NCBI RefSeq assembly: GCF_036850765.1
Contig: NC_089496.1
Location: 49,218,113 to 49,282,112, forward strand
DNA: 64,000 nucleotides
Origin: Saccopteryx bilineata
Taxonomy: Eukaryota > Chordata > Mammalia > Chiroptera > Emballonuridae
Direction: 5' to 3'
In this document: positions 10,004 through 20,765 of the stretch, piece by piece
Position numbering within the stretch: position 1 is the first letter of the stretch
How the letters are laid out: each line of letters opens with the position of its first letter
Program-made: the position numbers and the translations under genes
Notes under the pieces: generated by a model
What the model was told of the DNA's origin: nothing
Seen by the model: the letters and a program-made list of their open reading frames with translations, nothing else
The model's database searches: none

Positions 10004-12500
10004 AAAAAGATCTTCAGGTTTGGAAAAGCGTGTGGTGCAGAAGACCTGACACTCTAAAAGCAGACCCAGCTCCTGATGGCGACTGGCTTGAATGTGGAGA
10101 CCCCCCCACATGAATGTGGAGCCCCCCGGCATGGGACCGCGCTGGCTCCGCGTGGGGCAGGCCTGGGCCCGCAGCTCGGCGGCCTCTCCTGACACCTTCC
10201 TGGGTTTCAGGGCCTGAACTCCGGCCTAAGGAATGTTTATAGCGACATGTTTTCCTGACTGCTGTATATTTGGGCCATTATTTATATATGTAGCGCACAG
10301 CAGTAAAAATATGCCTGACAGGAGCAGGAACCGAAAGATTCCGATGTTACAAGCGACAGACTGGGGGGCCTGAAATCTCGTGAGAGGCGGGGCTCGTGAA
10401 GGGTTAACCACGCCGGCCTTGAACAGGAAGGAGGAAAACATGTCCTCAGACGCGTCCTTCGGTCCGGAGGCCGGGCCTCCCACAAGCCCAGCCGCACGCG
10501 AGCGTGTGTTTGGTCGGGAGGAGGCCTGTTTGTGACCAGGGTGGCCTGCAGCCACCCTCTGCCTGTGACGCAGCTCAGGCCCGTGACTGACACGTTCAGA
10601 TCCTTCCTCTGGTGGCAGTGGGACTAGCCGTCCTGTCTGCTGTGTGCGTGGTGCCCATGGCCGCGGGCCGAGTGAGGCCTTCGGGAGGCGGGGTATTGGC
10701 GAGGCTGGCGTTCAGGGTGTCCCCTCTCCTGTGCCGTGAACACCCTTCGTCACAGAAGCTGTCAGGAAGACGAGCTCTGTGTGGGGGGAGATTAGGCTGA
10801 ACCCCCGCAGCAAGCGACAGGGGGTGGGGTGGGGCGCGTCACACTCTTGCCACATGCTTTGGACTTGGCTCCTCGCTGAGCGAGCCTCGGTCAATATCAA
10901 GGGACCAAAGAAGTTCAGAACGCTCCCCGAGGCAGCCTGTCACCCGACTCTGCTTGTCGCAAACCTCGGCAAAGGCCCCGAGTTGTTCAATTGTTTTCCT
11001 CGTGCAAAACGCCCCTCAGAAGTGAAAGGGTGGAAAAGTGGACGCAGGAGTGTGGGCAGTGAAGCCCTGGGGGGCCCAAGGTTTAGAGCAGGTGCCCGGG
11101 TCACGCCAGGGCAGTGGTGACAAAACACGGTTCAGCTCCTGCTCTTGTTTTATTTTCCTTTGAACGGCAGATCCAAAATCGGAATCCCCCCTTCGCTGCC
11201 TACGTCACGTCCCCGCCCCCGCCCCCGCCTTGTCCAGAACCTTCTCTCGTGGTCAGAGACTAATCTCCAGAGGAAAGCGCTGATCCTGGTGACTTTACCT
11301 TAGAGTCTGTCTGCATTTGCTTCATGTTGGGCCGGCCTCTGACACAATTACCTTTTCCAGTGTAATAAACATATGGAATTACTTTTTCTAAACATGACTG
11401 AGGGGTCCGAGTTTATGTTTCCTCTACTAAGATTACAAAGCTTCTTAAGGCTGAGAGAGAGTTTTCCTCATGTGATAAAAAATTCCTGAGAGATTCTCGA
11501 GTTATTGTTTTTTGAATGCGGGGACTTGAGCACAGTGTTTTCATTCTCGTTCAATAACCTGTGTATAGTTTTTAACTAGTCTTCATTTTATAGTTTATTT
11601 TCATAGGCCACATTATGTCCTGTGCTGGTCCCAGACCCCCGATTTTAAAGGTGGAGAACTTAATTTATACATTCTGTGGCAGTGGGTTTTTAGATTTTAT
11701 TTTACCCGAAATATCCAAAGAGAAGGGTATAGAATACATGTAAAAATGCAAAATAAACCAGCTCCTCAAATTAATTTTATAAGAATAGCATATAAATCTC
11801 AAATATATGTATAGAAATAAAAAATTGTCATCACAGCTGATTTTTTTTTCCCAGTGGAATGGAATTCTTCGCTTTATAAAATAACTTTCCACAGAGTTGA
11901 CTTAAGTAGCATTCCTACCCGGTTTGTTTAACAGAGGATTATGAATATGAAAAATTCCTAAGCACTATGAGGTACATTTAACTTCTTAACAACTTGTCTA
12001 AGAAGTGAAGTATAAGGCATTTATGTGCCTGTCTCTCATTCAGCAGATATCTTGGGGGTACTTTCTACGGGCTGAATGCTGGCCTGCGTGCTGAGCACAC
12101 TGTGAGGGCACCCCCCTGTGTAGGGGTCGGGGGTGGGTGGACTGTGATCTGTGCTCACCCCTCCACGTGACATCGTGCGGAGGGTGTCCCGGGAGCACAG
12201 AGAGGAGCCTCTCTATCGACTAGAAAAGACAAAGGTGGGCTTCTTACAAGTGGTGACATGTGACCTTAGTTTTGAAGGATGAGACGAGGTTAACCCATTG
12301 AGGAAGCAGAAAGCATTGTATTTATAGGGAACGGCATGTAAAAAGCCTCAAGACATGAGATGTCCCGACCACTGGCCAGGACCTCACTGTGTGATCAAGG
12401 AAGTGAGCGTGAGACAGGGACAGGAGAGATGGCTCTTGGTTTTATTCCTACCCACTGCTTACTCCTTTTCTATCTCCTTGGCTGGTTCCCGTTTTTCTCC
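10004..12500. other. Single-copy sequence, GC-rich from 10.08 to 11.25 kb
   Basis: No gene recognised. Near 10091-10130 a 23-base unit ('gaatgtggagaccccccc') occurs twice in tandem. At 11201-11229 a CRE-like TACGTCAC is followed by repeated CCCCCG (GC boxes). From 11.3 to 12.5 kb the sequence becomes AT-rich. The open frames at 10226-10593 and 10779-11120 are overlapping chance frames. Confidence 0.35.
11201..11229. promoter_or_regulatory. CRE-like site next to GC boxes
   Basis: TACGTCAC, a CREB/ATF-type half site, lies at 11201-11208. It is followed directly by three CCCCCG-type GC boxes (Sp1/KLF class) to 11229. The motif pair is typical of CpG promoters, but there is no transcript or exon evidence here, so the regulatory role is inference. 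Confidence 0.25.
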
Positions 12501-12504
12501 TAGT

Positions 12505-12695
12505 CCTTTTTTTTTTTTTAATAGTTCTTTATTTTTCACTTACAGTTGACGTACAATATTCTAGTAGTTTCAGGTGTACAATGTAGCGACTAGACGTTTA
12601 TGCCCCTTACGAAGCGGCCACCCTGACAGGTCTAGTGCCCATCTGACACCATACCTAGCTGTTAAGATATCATTGACTATATCTTCCTTGGTTCT
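12505..12695 (-). mobile_element. Old L1 3' end
   Basis: The T-rich start at 12508-12520 is the complement of a poly(A) tail. The body 'agttgacgtacaatattcta', 'gtttcaggtgtacaatgtag', 'cccatctgacaccatacc' and 'tatcattgactatatcttcc' is the reverse complement of the 3' end of older mammalian L1 (L1MA/L1MB-like, from memory). It is 5'-truncated. Confidence 0.75.
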
Positions 12696-12699
12696 TAAC

Positions 12700-13052
12700 G
12701 TGAGAGGGTCTGAGAGCTCGATCCTTGGTCCTCCCTGGCTACACTCACACCTGTCGTGATTCCTTTCATCTCATGCCTCCCAGTGCCACCTCTGTGCCAA
12801 TACAGTGCCTCTCAAATGCAGACCTTCTGCCTGAGATGCTTCTCGAGACTAAGAACTTGCACACCAAACTGTCTTTTCAGCTGCACTGTTTGGGTGCTTG
12901 CTAGACCTGTTAGACTCGAAATGTCCAAAACTAGACTGTCCATCTTCCCCGCTAGCCTGGGCCTCCCACAGGCTTCCGCCCACCACGGCGCCTTCCTCAA
13001 CTCCGTCTGTGGCCCCACTTGATCCTCCGGTTCCTCAAGCCGGCAGACTGCG
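12700..13052 (+). repeat. L2 LINE fragment (left part)
   Basis: 'cgaaatgtccaaaactagac', 'catcttccccgctagcct' and the following bases match the part of L2 that reads 'tgtccaaaactgaactcatcatcttcc' in the consensus I recall. It is interrupted on its right by an old L1 and appears to resume at about 13390. Confidence 0.5.
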
Positions 13053-13054
13053 AG

Positions 13055-13385
13055 CTATTTTCTTTTAACTGAGGTGAAATTCATAGAAACAAAAATTCAT
13101 CATTTTAACCACTTTTATTCAGCAATGCGAAAGCATTGCTATAATCTAATTCTAGAGTATTTCCATCGCCCTAAAAAGTCATTCCTCCCCATCAGCCCTC
13201 ACTCCCCGATCTCTCCAGCCCCTGGTTCTGGGCAGCCTCTCACCCACTTTCTGCAGCTATGGGTTTGGCTATTTGGGATATTTCATAGAAACGGAATTAT
13301 ATAATATTTATATGTGGCCCTTTGTGTCTCTGGCTTCTTTTACTCACGCATAATGTTTTCAGAGTTCATCCATATCATAGATTGA
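13055..13385 (-). mobile_element. Old L1 3' end inserted in L2
   Basis: 'ctgaggtgaaattcatagaa', 'tttaaccacttttattcagc', 'ggtttggctatttgggatat', 'cttttactcacgcataatgt' and 'agagttcatccatatcatag' are the reverse complement of the end of ORF2 and 3'UTR of an old L1 (L1MC/ME-like). It is strongly diverged and separates two L2 pieces that look co-linear. Confidence 0.7.
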
Positions 13386-13389
13386 GTAT

Positions 13390-13565
13390 TTTTGATTTCT
13401 CTGTTTCTCTCACACCTCACATTCACTCCACCCAGAAATTCTATTGGCTGTGTCTTCAGGATATATCTGAAATCTGAGTCCGGCTCAACTCCTCCCTGCT
13501 GCCCCAGGGGAGACCACTGTCTCCCTGCCCTTGTCCTCACCCAGCAGTCCCAGGGACGCACACAA
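13390..13565 (+). repeat. L2 LINE fragment (continuation)
   Basis: 'tctcacacctcacattcact', 'ttctattggctgtgtcttca' and 'ggatatatctgaaatctgag' fit the L2 region that follows the piece at 12700-13052. It ends at the insertion point of the 5'-inverted L1. Confidence 0.55.
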
Positions 13566-13575
13566 CCCATGTCAG

Positions 13576-13981
13576 ATTCACTTATTTCACTCCATATAAT
13601 GTTGTCAAGGTCCATCCATGTTATTGTAAATGATCCGATGTCATCATTTCTTATGGCTGAGTAGTATTCCATAGTATATATGTACCAAAGCTTTTTAATC
13701 CACTCGTCCACTGACGGACATGGACAAGAATGTGATGGTAACGGGGTGGGGGGGTGGGGAGGGAGGGGGCAAGGAAGGAGAGAGAGGGGGTGGGGGGAGG
13801 GGAGGGGCACAAAGAAAACCAGAGAGCAGGTGACGGAAGACAATTTGACTTTGGGTGAGGGGTATGCAACATAATCAAATGTCAAAATAATCTGGAGATG
13901 TTTTCTCTGAATATATGTACCCTGATTTATCAATGTCATTGCATTAAAATTAATAATAAAAAACAAAACAAAACAAAAAAT
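13576..13981 (+). mobile_element. Young L1 3' end with 5' inversion (twin priming)
   Basis: Two parts in opposite orientation. 13576 to about 13717 is the minus-strand end of ORF2: translated on that strand it gives WIKKLWYIYTMEYYSAIRND, the C-terminal L1 ORF2 signature. From about 13718 to 13981 the plus strand carries the 3'UTR: 'ggacatggacaagaatgtga', a long G-rich tract, 'gacaatttgactttgggtga' and an (AAAAC)n tail. An imperfect TSD is seen (ACCCATGTCAG at 13565-13575, ACCCCGTGTCAG at 13982-13993). About 70 bases of L1 between the parts seem to be missing, as is usual in twin priming. Confidence 0.8.
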
Positions 13982-13993
13982 ACCCCGTGTCAG

Positions 13994-14849
13994 CCAGTGG
14001 CATATTCTCAATCAGTTGTGGTCTTAGCAGTAGCAGCAAACAAATGAATAAAATGCTTCAATAATAATAGATAGCTGCTATTCAGTTGTAATTACAAGCT
14101 ACTTTATTCTGTACAAGTATTCAAGGAAAAAGCAAATATTTCATTGAATCAATAGTTAATTTTTTACTTGATACATTAATGCAAATAGCATGTATCTGTG
14201 TCACTAACAAAACAGGTGATAACAAGAAAAGAATTAATCTTCACACTTCAGGTTTAAAAGAAGAGTCTATTACTTAATGGCTGCAATTTTTCATCTATAA
14301 ATTCTTTGTTTCTGAGAAAATAATTTTTAATAGATGAGTAATTATCATGTAAGCCAATGAAATGCATGTTTTGGAAAGAGTTTTCCCCTGTTCAAAACCT
14401 TTCAGTTAATAGTTTCAATTTTCCAGGTAGCATATCAGCCGGAAATCAGGAGTTATAAATTAGGCTCCGTGAATGAATCATCGGGTAAGATTTCTCAAGC
14501 TTTGGAACCTGTGATGTCTATTGTTTCCATTTTTCTCGGCTTTTCTAAATATCCTGCTGTTTTCTGGGAGAAATACACCAATAGTAGGGGGAGGGTGCAC
14601 GACATTTAATATCTTTTTTTTTTGTTTGTAAAATTTGTTTTAAAAAATGACAAAGCACATAAATATGAACCAATCTGATGTGGCTTGAGCTAGAGGTTAC
14701 CTACAAATGTGTTTATAGAGTAACACTAAACTTCAATTTCCAGCAATATGGCAAACATATGACAGAAATGTGAGAAAAAATAAAAAATTTTAAACAACCA
14801 CCGCAACAACCAAACCATAAAAACAAAAGCAAAGCAAACTACCTCCGAA
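13994..14849. other. AT-rich single-copy sequence
   Basis: No gene or repeat recognised. A T-run and a G-rich patch lie at about 14585-14640. Confidence 0.35.
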
Positions 14850-14897
14850 ACCAACATCCCAAGTCAGAACACAGCACTCCTCTGCTCACGCCAGGCA

Positions 14898-14928
<31 letters not shown>

Positions 14929-15217
14929 GTCCACTCAGAGTAAAAGCCGAAGTCCCCGCCGTGTCTTACCAGGCCCTTGGAATCCTCGTGACTTTCCAAA
15001 GTAGCATTCTCCATCCAGACTGGCCTCTCCTCACCCCTCTCACTGAGCCACCCGGCCTTCTTGCTGCTGCTCCAATGACACTTTTTCCTACCGACCCTCT
15101 TCCCTCTGCCTAGAACGTGGCCCGCTCACTTCCTCAGACCCTTTCTCGTGGTCACCCCCTCACTGAGGCTCCCACTGGCCCCTCCCCTTCCCCTCCAGCA
15201 CACAGTTTCCCTCACTT
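14850..15217 (+). repeat. L2 LINE (left part) with poly(C) run
   Basis: 'cactcctctgctcacgccag', a 28-base C-run at 14901-14928, 'cactcagagtaaaagccgaa', 'cttcttgctgctgctccaat' and 'ccctcttccctctgcctaga' match the L2 3' half in order. The C-run sits where L2 normally reads 'cccttccaatggcttcccat'. The L2 is cut by the SINE at 15230 and resumes at 15629. Confidence 0.75.
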
Positions 15218-15229
15218 TGCTCCTGTCAG

Positions 15230-15616
15230 GTTTTTTTTCTTTTTTTAATTTTTTCTGAAGCTGGAAACGGGGACCCGCATGCGCCCAACCAGGATCCACC
15301 CGGCACGCCCACCAGGGGCGATGCTCTGCCCACCAGGGGGTGATGCTCTGCCCCTCCGGGGCGTAGCTCTGCCGTGACCAGAGCCACTCTAGCGCCTGGA
15401 GCAGAGGCCAAGGAGCCATCCCCAGCGCCCGGGTCATCTTTGCTCCAATGGAGCCTTGGCTACGGGAGGGGAAGAGAGAGACAGAGAGGAAGGAGGGGGG
15501 GGGTGGGGGGTAGAGAAGCAAATGGGCGCTTCTCCTATGTGCCCTGGCCGGGAATCGAACCCGGGTCCCCCGCACGCCAGGCCGACGCTCTACCGCTGAG
15601 CCAACCGGTCAGGGCC
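15230..15616 (-). repeat. Bat tRNA-derived SINE (long type A, internal duplication)
   Basis: On the minus strand it starts at 15616 with 'ggccctgaccggttggctca', a tRNA head with an intact B box, then 'agaagcgcccatttgcttct', a CT-rich segment, and ends in a T-rich (poly(A)) run at 15230-15252. The exact 12-bp TSD TGCTCCTGTCAG lies at 15218-15229 and 15617-15628. A body unit of about 21 bases ('caccaggggcgatgctctgc') occurs twice, at 15310-15330 and 15331-15352. It inserted into L2. Confidence 0.92.
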
Positions 15617-15628
15617 TGCTCCTGTCAG

Positions 15629-15825
15629 TTTTTCTAGGACATGTACCACCCTCTCCCTGCCCTATGATTTCTTTCTTTATTCATTCCTTGTGTGTGTGTG
15701 TGTCCCTCCCACGAGAATGTGAACTCTACAAGGGTGGAAATCTCTGTTTGGTTCATTGATGTACCTTAAGTGGCTAAAACAGTGCTTGGCCAATCGTAGT
15801 TTCTTGAGAAAGAGTCCTTGACAGG
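15629..15825 (+). repeat. L2 LINE (right part)
   Basis: Continues the L2 interrupted by the SINE: 'ttctttctttattcattcct', a short GT run, 'tgtgaactctacaagggtgg', 'aatctctgtttggttcattg' and 'taaaacagtgcttggccaat' match the L2 3'-end consensus. Confidence 0.75.
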
Positions 15826-15849
15826 AATAAGTTAATGACAATAATCACA

Positions 15850-16125
15850 ATAAGTAATATTTGGGAAGCTAACTGCCATTTATTTATTTATTCGTCTTCT
15901 AATGTGCCAGGAACTCAGCTGAAGGCTATACTGAATTTATTTACACTTTATCTTGTGTACTCCTCGCTCATGACTCTGTGGGATAGAAGATCCCCCCCCC
16001 CCCCCCTTCTAGAGGAGAAATAAAAAAGAAAAGAAAAACTTAGGTCAAATAAGTTGCTTTAGGTGTCATAGCTCAAAAAAGCTCAGATCGCTAGACTTGG
16101 AATCTGTGTTCGTCACATGAACTTT
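15850..16125 (-). repeat. MIR SINE fragment
   Basis: 'tttatttatttattcgtctt', 'taatgtgccaggaactcagc', 'ctagaggagaaataaaaaag' and 'tcagatcgctagacttggaa' are the reverse complement of MIR in order. A C-run of about 18 sits at 15992-16008. Confidence 0.65.
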
Positions 16126-16239
16126 GAACTGCTAGAGAAGTAGGCAGGACGGGGTCCCCCAGGGCGCTAGGGGCTCTTGAACTCCCTCCTGAAGTACATG
16201 GCGGGAGGAGAAACTGTCGGTGGAGGTGTGATGGAATAA

Positions 16240-16730
16240 GCGTGTTTTATATGCAGTGTGGTAGGCTGAGGCATGGCACGCCACAGATGGTCCCACCTGA
16301 ACCCACTGAACCTGTGAATATGTGACCTCGTGTGGTAAGAGGGATCTTGCAGATGTGGTCAAGTGAAGGGTTAAGAGATGGGGAGGGGATCCCAGGTGAT
16401 CCAGGTGGGCCCAAGGTGAGCACAAGAGTCCCGGTCAGAGGGAAGCAGGGAGGTAGAGTCAGGGAGATGAAAGGATGGAAGCTGAGGGTGGAGTGATGTG
16501 CTTTGAAGGTGGAGGAGGGGTCATGAGCCAGGAAGTGGGACCAGTCTCTAGGATCTGGGGGAGGCCAGGAAATAGATTCTCCTCTAGAACTTCCAGCAGG
16601 AAGACAGCCCTGCTGACACCAGTGAAACTGACCGAGAACTCTGACCTCCAAAGCTGGAAGATAATAAATCGACTTATTTTAAGCCCTTAAGTTTGTCACA
16701 GCAGCAATGGGGAACTTACATACGGAATTC
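16240..16730 (+). mobile_element. MaLR-type LTR (MLT1-like)
   Basis: 'acctgtgaatatgtgacctc', 'agggatcttgcagatgtggt', 'ggtgggcccaaggtgagcac' and 'agctggaagataataaatcg' match the MLT1-type LTR consensus in the plus direction, ending with 'cagcagcaatggggaactta'. It is a solo LTR with no internal retroviral sequence. The 'aataaa' at about 16660 fits the LTR poly(A) signal. Confidence 0.75.
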
Positions 16731-16841
16731 GCCCTTAGTTCTAGAAATTAGTAGAGAATTGGGAAAGACCGGGTTTGTCCTAAAACCAAGAATTACAGAA
16801 CCTATTATTTCCAGCCACAGATACGGATCCTCAGGCAGTAT

Positions 16842-17187
16842 TTTGTTTGTTTGTTTGTTTGTTTTTTACAGAGACAGAGAGAGAGTCAGAGAGAGGGATA
16901 GGCAGGGACAGACAGACAGGAATGGAGAGAGATGAGAAGCATCAATCATCAGTTTTTCTTTGCGACACCTTAGTTCTTCACTGATTGCTTTCTCATATGT
17001 GCCTTGACCGCAGGCCTTCAGCAGACCGAGTAAGCCCTTGCTTGAGCCAGTGACCTTGGGTCCAAGCTGGTGAGCTTTGCTCAAACCAAATGAGCCCGCG
17101 CTCAAGCCGGCGACCTCGAGGCCTCTAGCCTGGGTCCTCGGCATCCCAGTCCGATGCTCTATCCACTGCGCCACCGCCTGGTCAGGC
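16842..17187 (-). repeat. Bat tRNA-derived SINE (long type B), full length
   Basis: The minus strand begins at 17187 with 'gcctgaccaggcggtggcgc', an A-box-like head, and runs through 'gagcatcggactgggatgcc', 'ccagcttggacccaaggtca', 'gcacatatgagaaagcaatc' and a CT-rich stretch to a tail that reads (TTTG)n on the plus strand at 16843-16866. No clear TSD is seen. It is the full-length relative of the truncated copy at 3517-3730. Confidence 0.88.
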
Positions 17188-17879
17188 CAGGTGGTTTCTC
17201 TTTGTGGCTGTATATTGAGTCTCTTCTATACAAAGATGGGTAAGACCTATTTTCTGTCTCAGGGGTCCAGAAGAATTTTAGACGCTTTTGTCTTGCTTAA
17301 GACACATTACTGAATGCATTCTAGGCATTGGGTTATTTAAAAATGTCTTGCATTAGGAGGTACTAAGTTGACACTGGCCTAAATTCTGAAGATAGCATGT
17401 TCCACCTTGTGGTTCTCAGCCCGCCTTCCAAGGTCACCCTGCACCAAGTTCACAGCTAAGCACACAGAGTGTGGCTCCATGTGCCACCTCTTCCCCGGGA
17501 GGCTGGGCAGGGCTGGTAATGCCACTCGCTGACATTAGACCCAGTGCATTAACAGCTGCTCACACTAGCTTTGAAAGTTTAGGACAGATTTAGAAAAACA
17601 AACAAACAAACAAAATACAAAGCCCACCACCACCGACAGAAAACCCCCAGAAATGTAAAGCTGAGCATTGGCAGGGAAAAAATCTTAGAGGAGGTAACGC
17701 ATGAATACATTCAACACCGCTGGCTTCAGCTGTAACGTTTCAAAGGAGAGTGACTGTGATAAGGTCTCTGGGTCCGACGTCTAGTGTTAAAAAGAAGAGA
17801 AAAGAAAAAGAAGGTGAGTGTCTTTTCAGGATGAGAGAGGTTAAAAAATAGAGAGGGGGTGGGAGAGGGTGGGAAAGGG
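17188..17879. other. Single-copy sequence
   Basis: No gene or repeat recognised. A strong splice donor (GAAG then GTGAGT) lies at 17812, just left of a CpG-rich patch. Confidence 0.35.
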
Positions 17880-18110
17880 TGGCTCTGACAAACCCGGGGT
17901 CCCAATTCTCCGGGCCTCCGAAGGCAATCGCAGAGAGGGTGGACTGTGGGGAGGCAGCGCAGACCCACGGGCAAGCAGGGCCTGAGCGGCCCAACGCGAG
18001 GAACGGGAAAGTGCGGAGCTCGAGACAATGCGCGCTGGGGGTATGCGCGCCGAGAGCGAAGGCCGAGCGACGGACAGGACGCTGGAAGAGGCCGGAGCAC
18101 AGGCTGGGGC
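17880..18110. promoter_or_regulatory. Small CpG-rich patch
   Basis: CpG dinucleotides are unusually dense for this window, with about sixteen in the 90 bases 17991-18080 ('gtatgcgcgccgagagcgaa', 'aacgcgaggaacgggaaagt'). The flanks are CpG-poor. It could be a small CpG-island promoter or enhancer. No TATA box or exon is proved. Confidence 0.35.
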
Positions 18111-18611
18111 TTCAGTATGCCATGGGCACGGAAAGCCCATGAAAGACTGTGAGGTTTTGTTCATTCCGTGGCAGATGGCTCAGTGCACATCCCTAACTTC
18201 ATCCCGCGTGCCGGCTACTCGGATCAGCCTGACCTTCGTGCACCCCGCCTGTAAATGTGTAAAGAAACACGAGGGATCTTCCTCGGGCCCGTGGAGGGGG
18301 CATGTTTCAAACTGCAACCTCAGCCCCACCGATGTCCCCCTCAAACAGGAACCCTTTTCTTCTGAAAGGAAATAGGAGAACGGCTTGTCTCCCGGGAGGA
18401 CGGAGCCTGGCTCGGGAAGAGTGGCTGTGGGCTCACTGCCCTGTTGGTGCGGGCGTCCCGGGCCACCAGGGCTCAGCTGGGAAGGGTTGCTTCGCTATCT
18501 GAAGTAGTTCCTCGTTTCCTGACACTGTCTTCATGGAGCAAGGTAGGCGTTTGTCTACCCTGCAGGAGGCTGGTGTGTTCGACAACAAAACCTGTCTTTT
18601 CTTCTTCCCAG

Positions 18612-18743
18612 GTGAAGGCCGGACAGCGGAGCCCCAGAACAACGCACGTGTAGAACCAAGTCCATGAAAGGTCATGGGAATCCTTTTCATTTCCCCCTTA
18701 AGCGCTTGGAGTTCTTTGGATGAAGATGCCACTGGATGAGAAA
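18612..18743 (+). other. Candidate non-coding exon (speculative)
   Basis: A strong polypyrimidine tract and acceptor ('cttttcttcttcccag', ending 18611) and a near-consensus donor GTAAGT at 18744 bracket 132 bases. A second good acceptor ('ttttcctttcttttgcag') ends at 18766. The bracketed sequence has stop codons and no recognised protein. Together with the donor at 17812 and the CpG patch it could be a lncRNA exon, or chance. Confidence 0.2.
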
Positions 18744-18766
18744 GTAAGTTTTCCTTTCTTTTGCAG

Positions 18767-20369
18767 CCTGAAAGATGTCGTCACACTAAGACTGACTTGG
18801 ACTCCTTAGCCAGAGACGTCACCCTGGGATCCTGGGACACCTCTCTGCACTTCTTTCCGTGGGCGGCTTGAATTCAAAGGCAGAGGCTATGCAAGAAGGC
18901 AGCAAATTTAGGTCTGCCAAAAGTCTGGCCCCATGTGGAGCTGGCTCAGAGATAGGAACCCAGATGGAGTCAACTTTTCTCCCTTTGGCATCCTTTATAG
19001 TTGATAGGGAGTTAAGTTTGCTTGTTGCCTCCCCGCTCAACCCCAAGTTGCGAGAGAATTTAGTTTCACAAAAGCAGAGTTAGGGAAAACAGAGCTAGCT
19101 GCATTAGTAAAACAACAGCCCCTTCAGAATGGGGTCATCTTGGAGATTCGATTTCAAGAGCGTGTCGGTGTCAACACGTGTTTCTAAGGTTTCCTGATGC
19201 CCGCCGATACAGTCCTTCACGGAGAGACGAAGGGTGCCCAAATAAGACAGGAGTCAGTGGCACAGAGAAATACTCAGGAAAGAGGAATTGTTGCAAAAAA
19301 GATACGGATCTGTTTTTACTGTCAGCTTTGGCTAGAGATCCAGGAAAGACAGCTCAAGGTAAAGGACGCGCGAAGAGGAACCCATGTTCCTTTTGATTCA
19401 GCGAGGCTCAGAATTATTTGAAGGAATCTGTCCATCTTCTCAAGGTAGTCACGATGGCCTGTGTTCTCCGATGTCACTCATGCTCGTCCCAGAGGAACTG
19501 GCGTAAAGAGCCAGCACCAGTCCCGGGAGGAGTGAGAGTCTCAGTGTAGCTCCAGGTCCTTCCTGCCTGTTTCCTCTGCGCTCTCTTTGGAACCAAGGAG
19601 GGGTGGCAGTTCCTCTCTGTTCGGGTGGGACAGTCAGGTGTTCGCGGCCTCTTGCACAGAGACGAGCCCGTGTTTATCCGATGTTAATTCGGCAAGAACT
19701 TAACTGACCTCCTTTTGTTTAGCGAATGTTTACTGTGCTCTTCTTTGCATTGCGGCTACAGAGATTAACCACGTCTCTTTCCATAAGGATTTCAGTGTCT
19801 CGAAGGAGGCACAATGACCACGCCTAAGGCACGGGGTGCTGGGGAGGTGTGGGCAGGCAGATAATCAATTCATCTTGGTCGGGGGTGGGGAGCAGAGGGA
19901 GGCTTCTGAGAGAAGTATCCAGCAAGGCCACACTGGAGCTGACTCCCGTACCCTGAATCGTAAACGAATTAGATGGAATGAACCCCAGCCTCAATGCGCA
20001 GTGGGAAACAGTTGTCTGTTTTTCTAAGTGACGGATGTGACTCAATAACGTGTCTGAATACAATCTCACTGGTTTCCATCCCAGCCTGCTTCTTCCCCCT
20101 TTCGGCTCAGGGTGTTAGAGACTCACTCAAACAAGTTAGATAACTCGTGTCAGGGTGCTGTGTTAGACCTCAGGTCGACACTAACTGAGAGTCTATTTGC
20201 TTAGGGGAAATACCTCGCAAGGAGGTGAGAGAGATGGTAGCACCTACGCTTGTCCAGGGCTCTCAGGAAGTCTGCTGGTGGCCATGACCTTATTGGGCAA
20301 ATAACTCATCCTGTCAGTGACCAGCGTCAACCTTTCTCAGGCAAAATTTCAGAACCATAACCCACTGTC
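18767..20369. other. Single-copy sequence; possible very old repeat at 19.7-19.9 kb
   Basis: No gene recognised. Around 19690-19930 the text ('tgtttactgtgctcttcttt', 'cagataatcaattcatcttg', 'aggcttctgagagaagtatc') resembles a decayed dispersed repeat of unnamed family. Confidence 0.3.
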
Positions 20370-20765
20370 ACGGGTGGAATTGTGTCTCGCCCAAACACCT
20401 ATGTTGAGTGTGATTCTATTTGGGACGATGGTCATTGCAGAGGTAATTAGTTAAAATGCGGCCACCCTAGAGCAGGCTGGCTTCCCGATCCAATGCGGCT
20501 GCTCCCCTTGTAAGCAGGTAGAATTTGGACACAGACCCTCATAGAGGGAAGGCGATGTGAAGAGACACAGGGACGGGACAGCCATCCACAATCCAGGGAC
20601 AGAGGTCTGGAGCTCATCCTTCCCACACAGCCCTTGGAAGGGACCCAGCCTGCCACAACTCTGACTTGGACGTCTGGCCTCCAGACGGCGAGACAACACA
20701 TTTTGGTTATTTAAGCCTCCCAGTTTGTGGTACTCTGTTTGGACAGCCCTAGCAAACCAATCTAC
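20370..20765 (+). mobile_element. MaLR-type LTR (MLT1-like)
   Basis: 'ggtggaattgtgtctcgccc', 'tatttgggacgatggtcatt', 'gcagaggtaattagttaaaa', 'agagacacagggacgggaca', 'tatttaagcctcccagtttg' and 'gtggtactctgtttggacag' match an MLT1 LTR in order on the plus strand. Highly diverged solo LTR. Confidence 0.75.

Noticed and set aside
13340..14011. 223-codon minus-strand frame with an L1 ORF2 signature
   Set aside because: It joins antisense 3'UTR to ORF2 end across the twin-priming inversion and then runs into L2. It is a chimera, not a gene.
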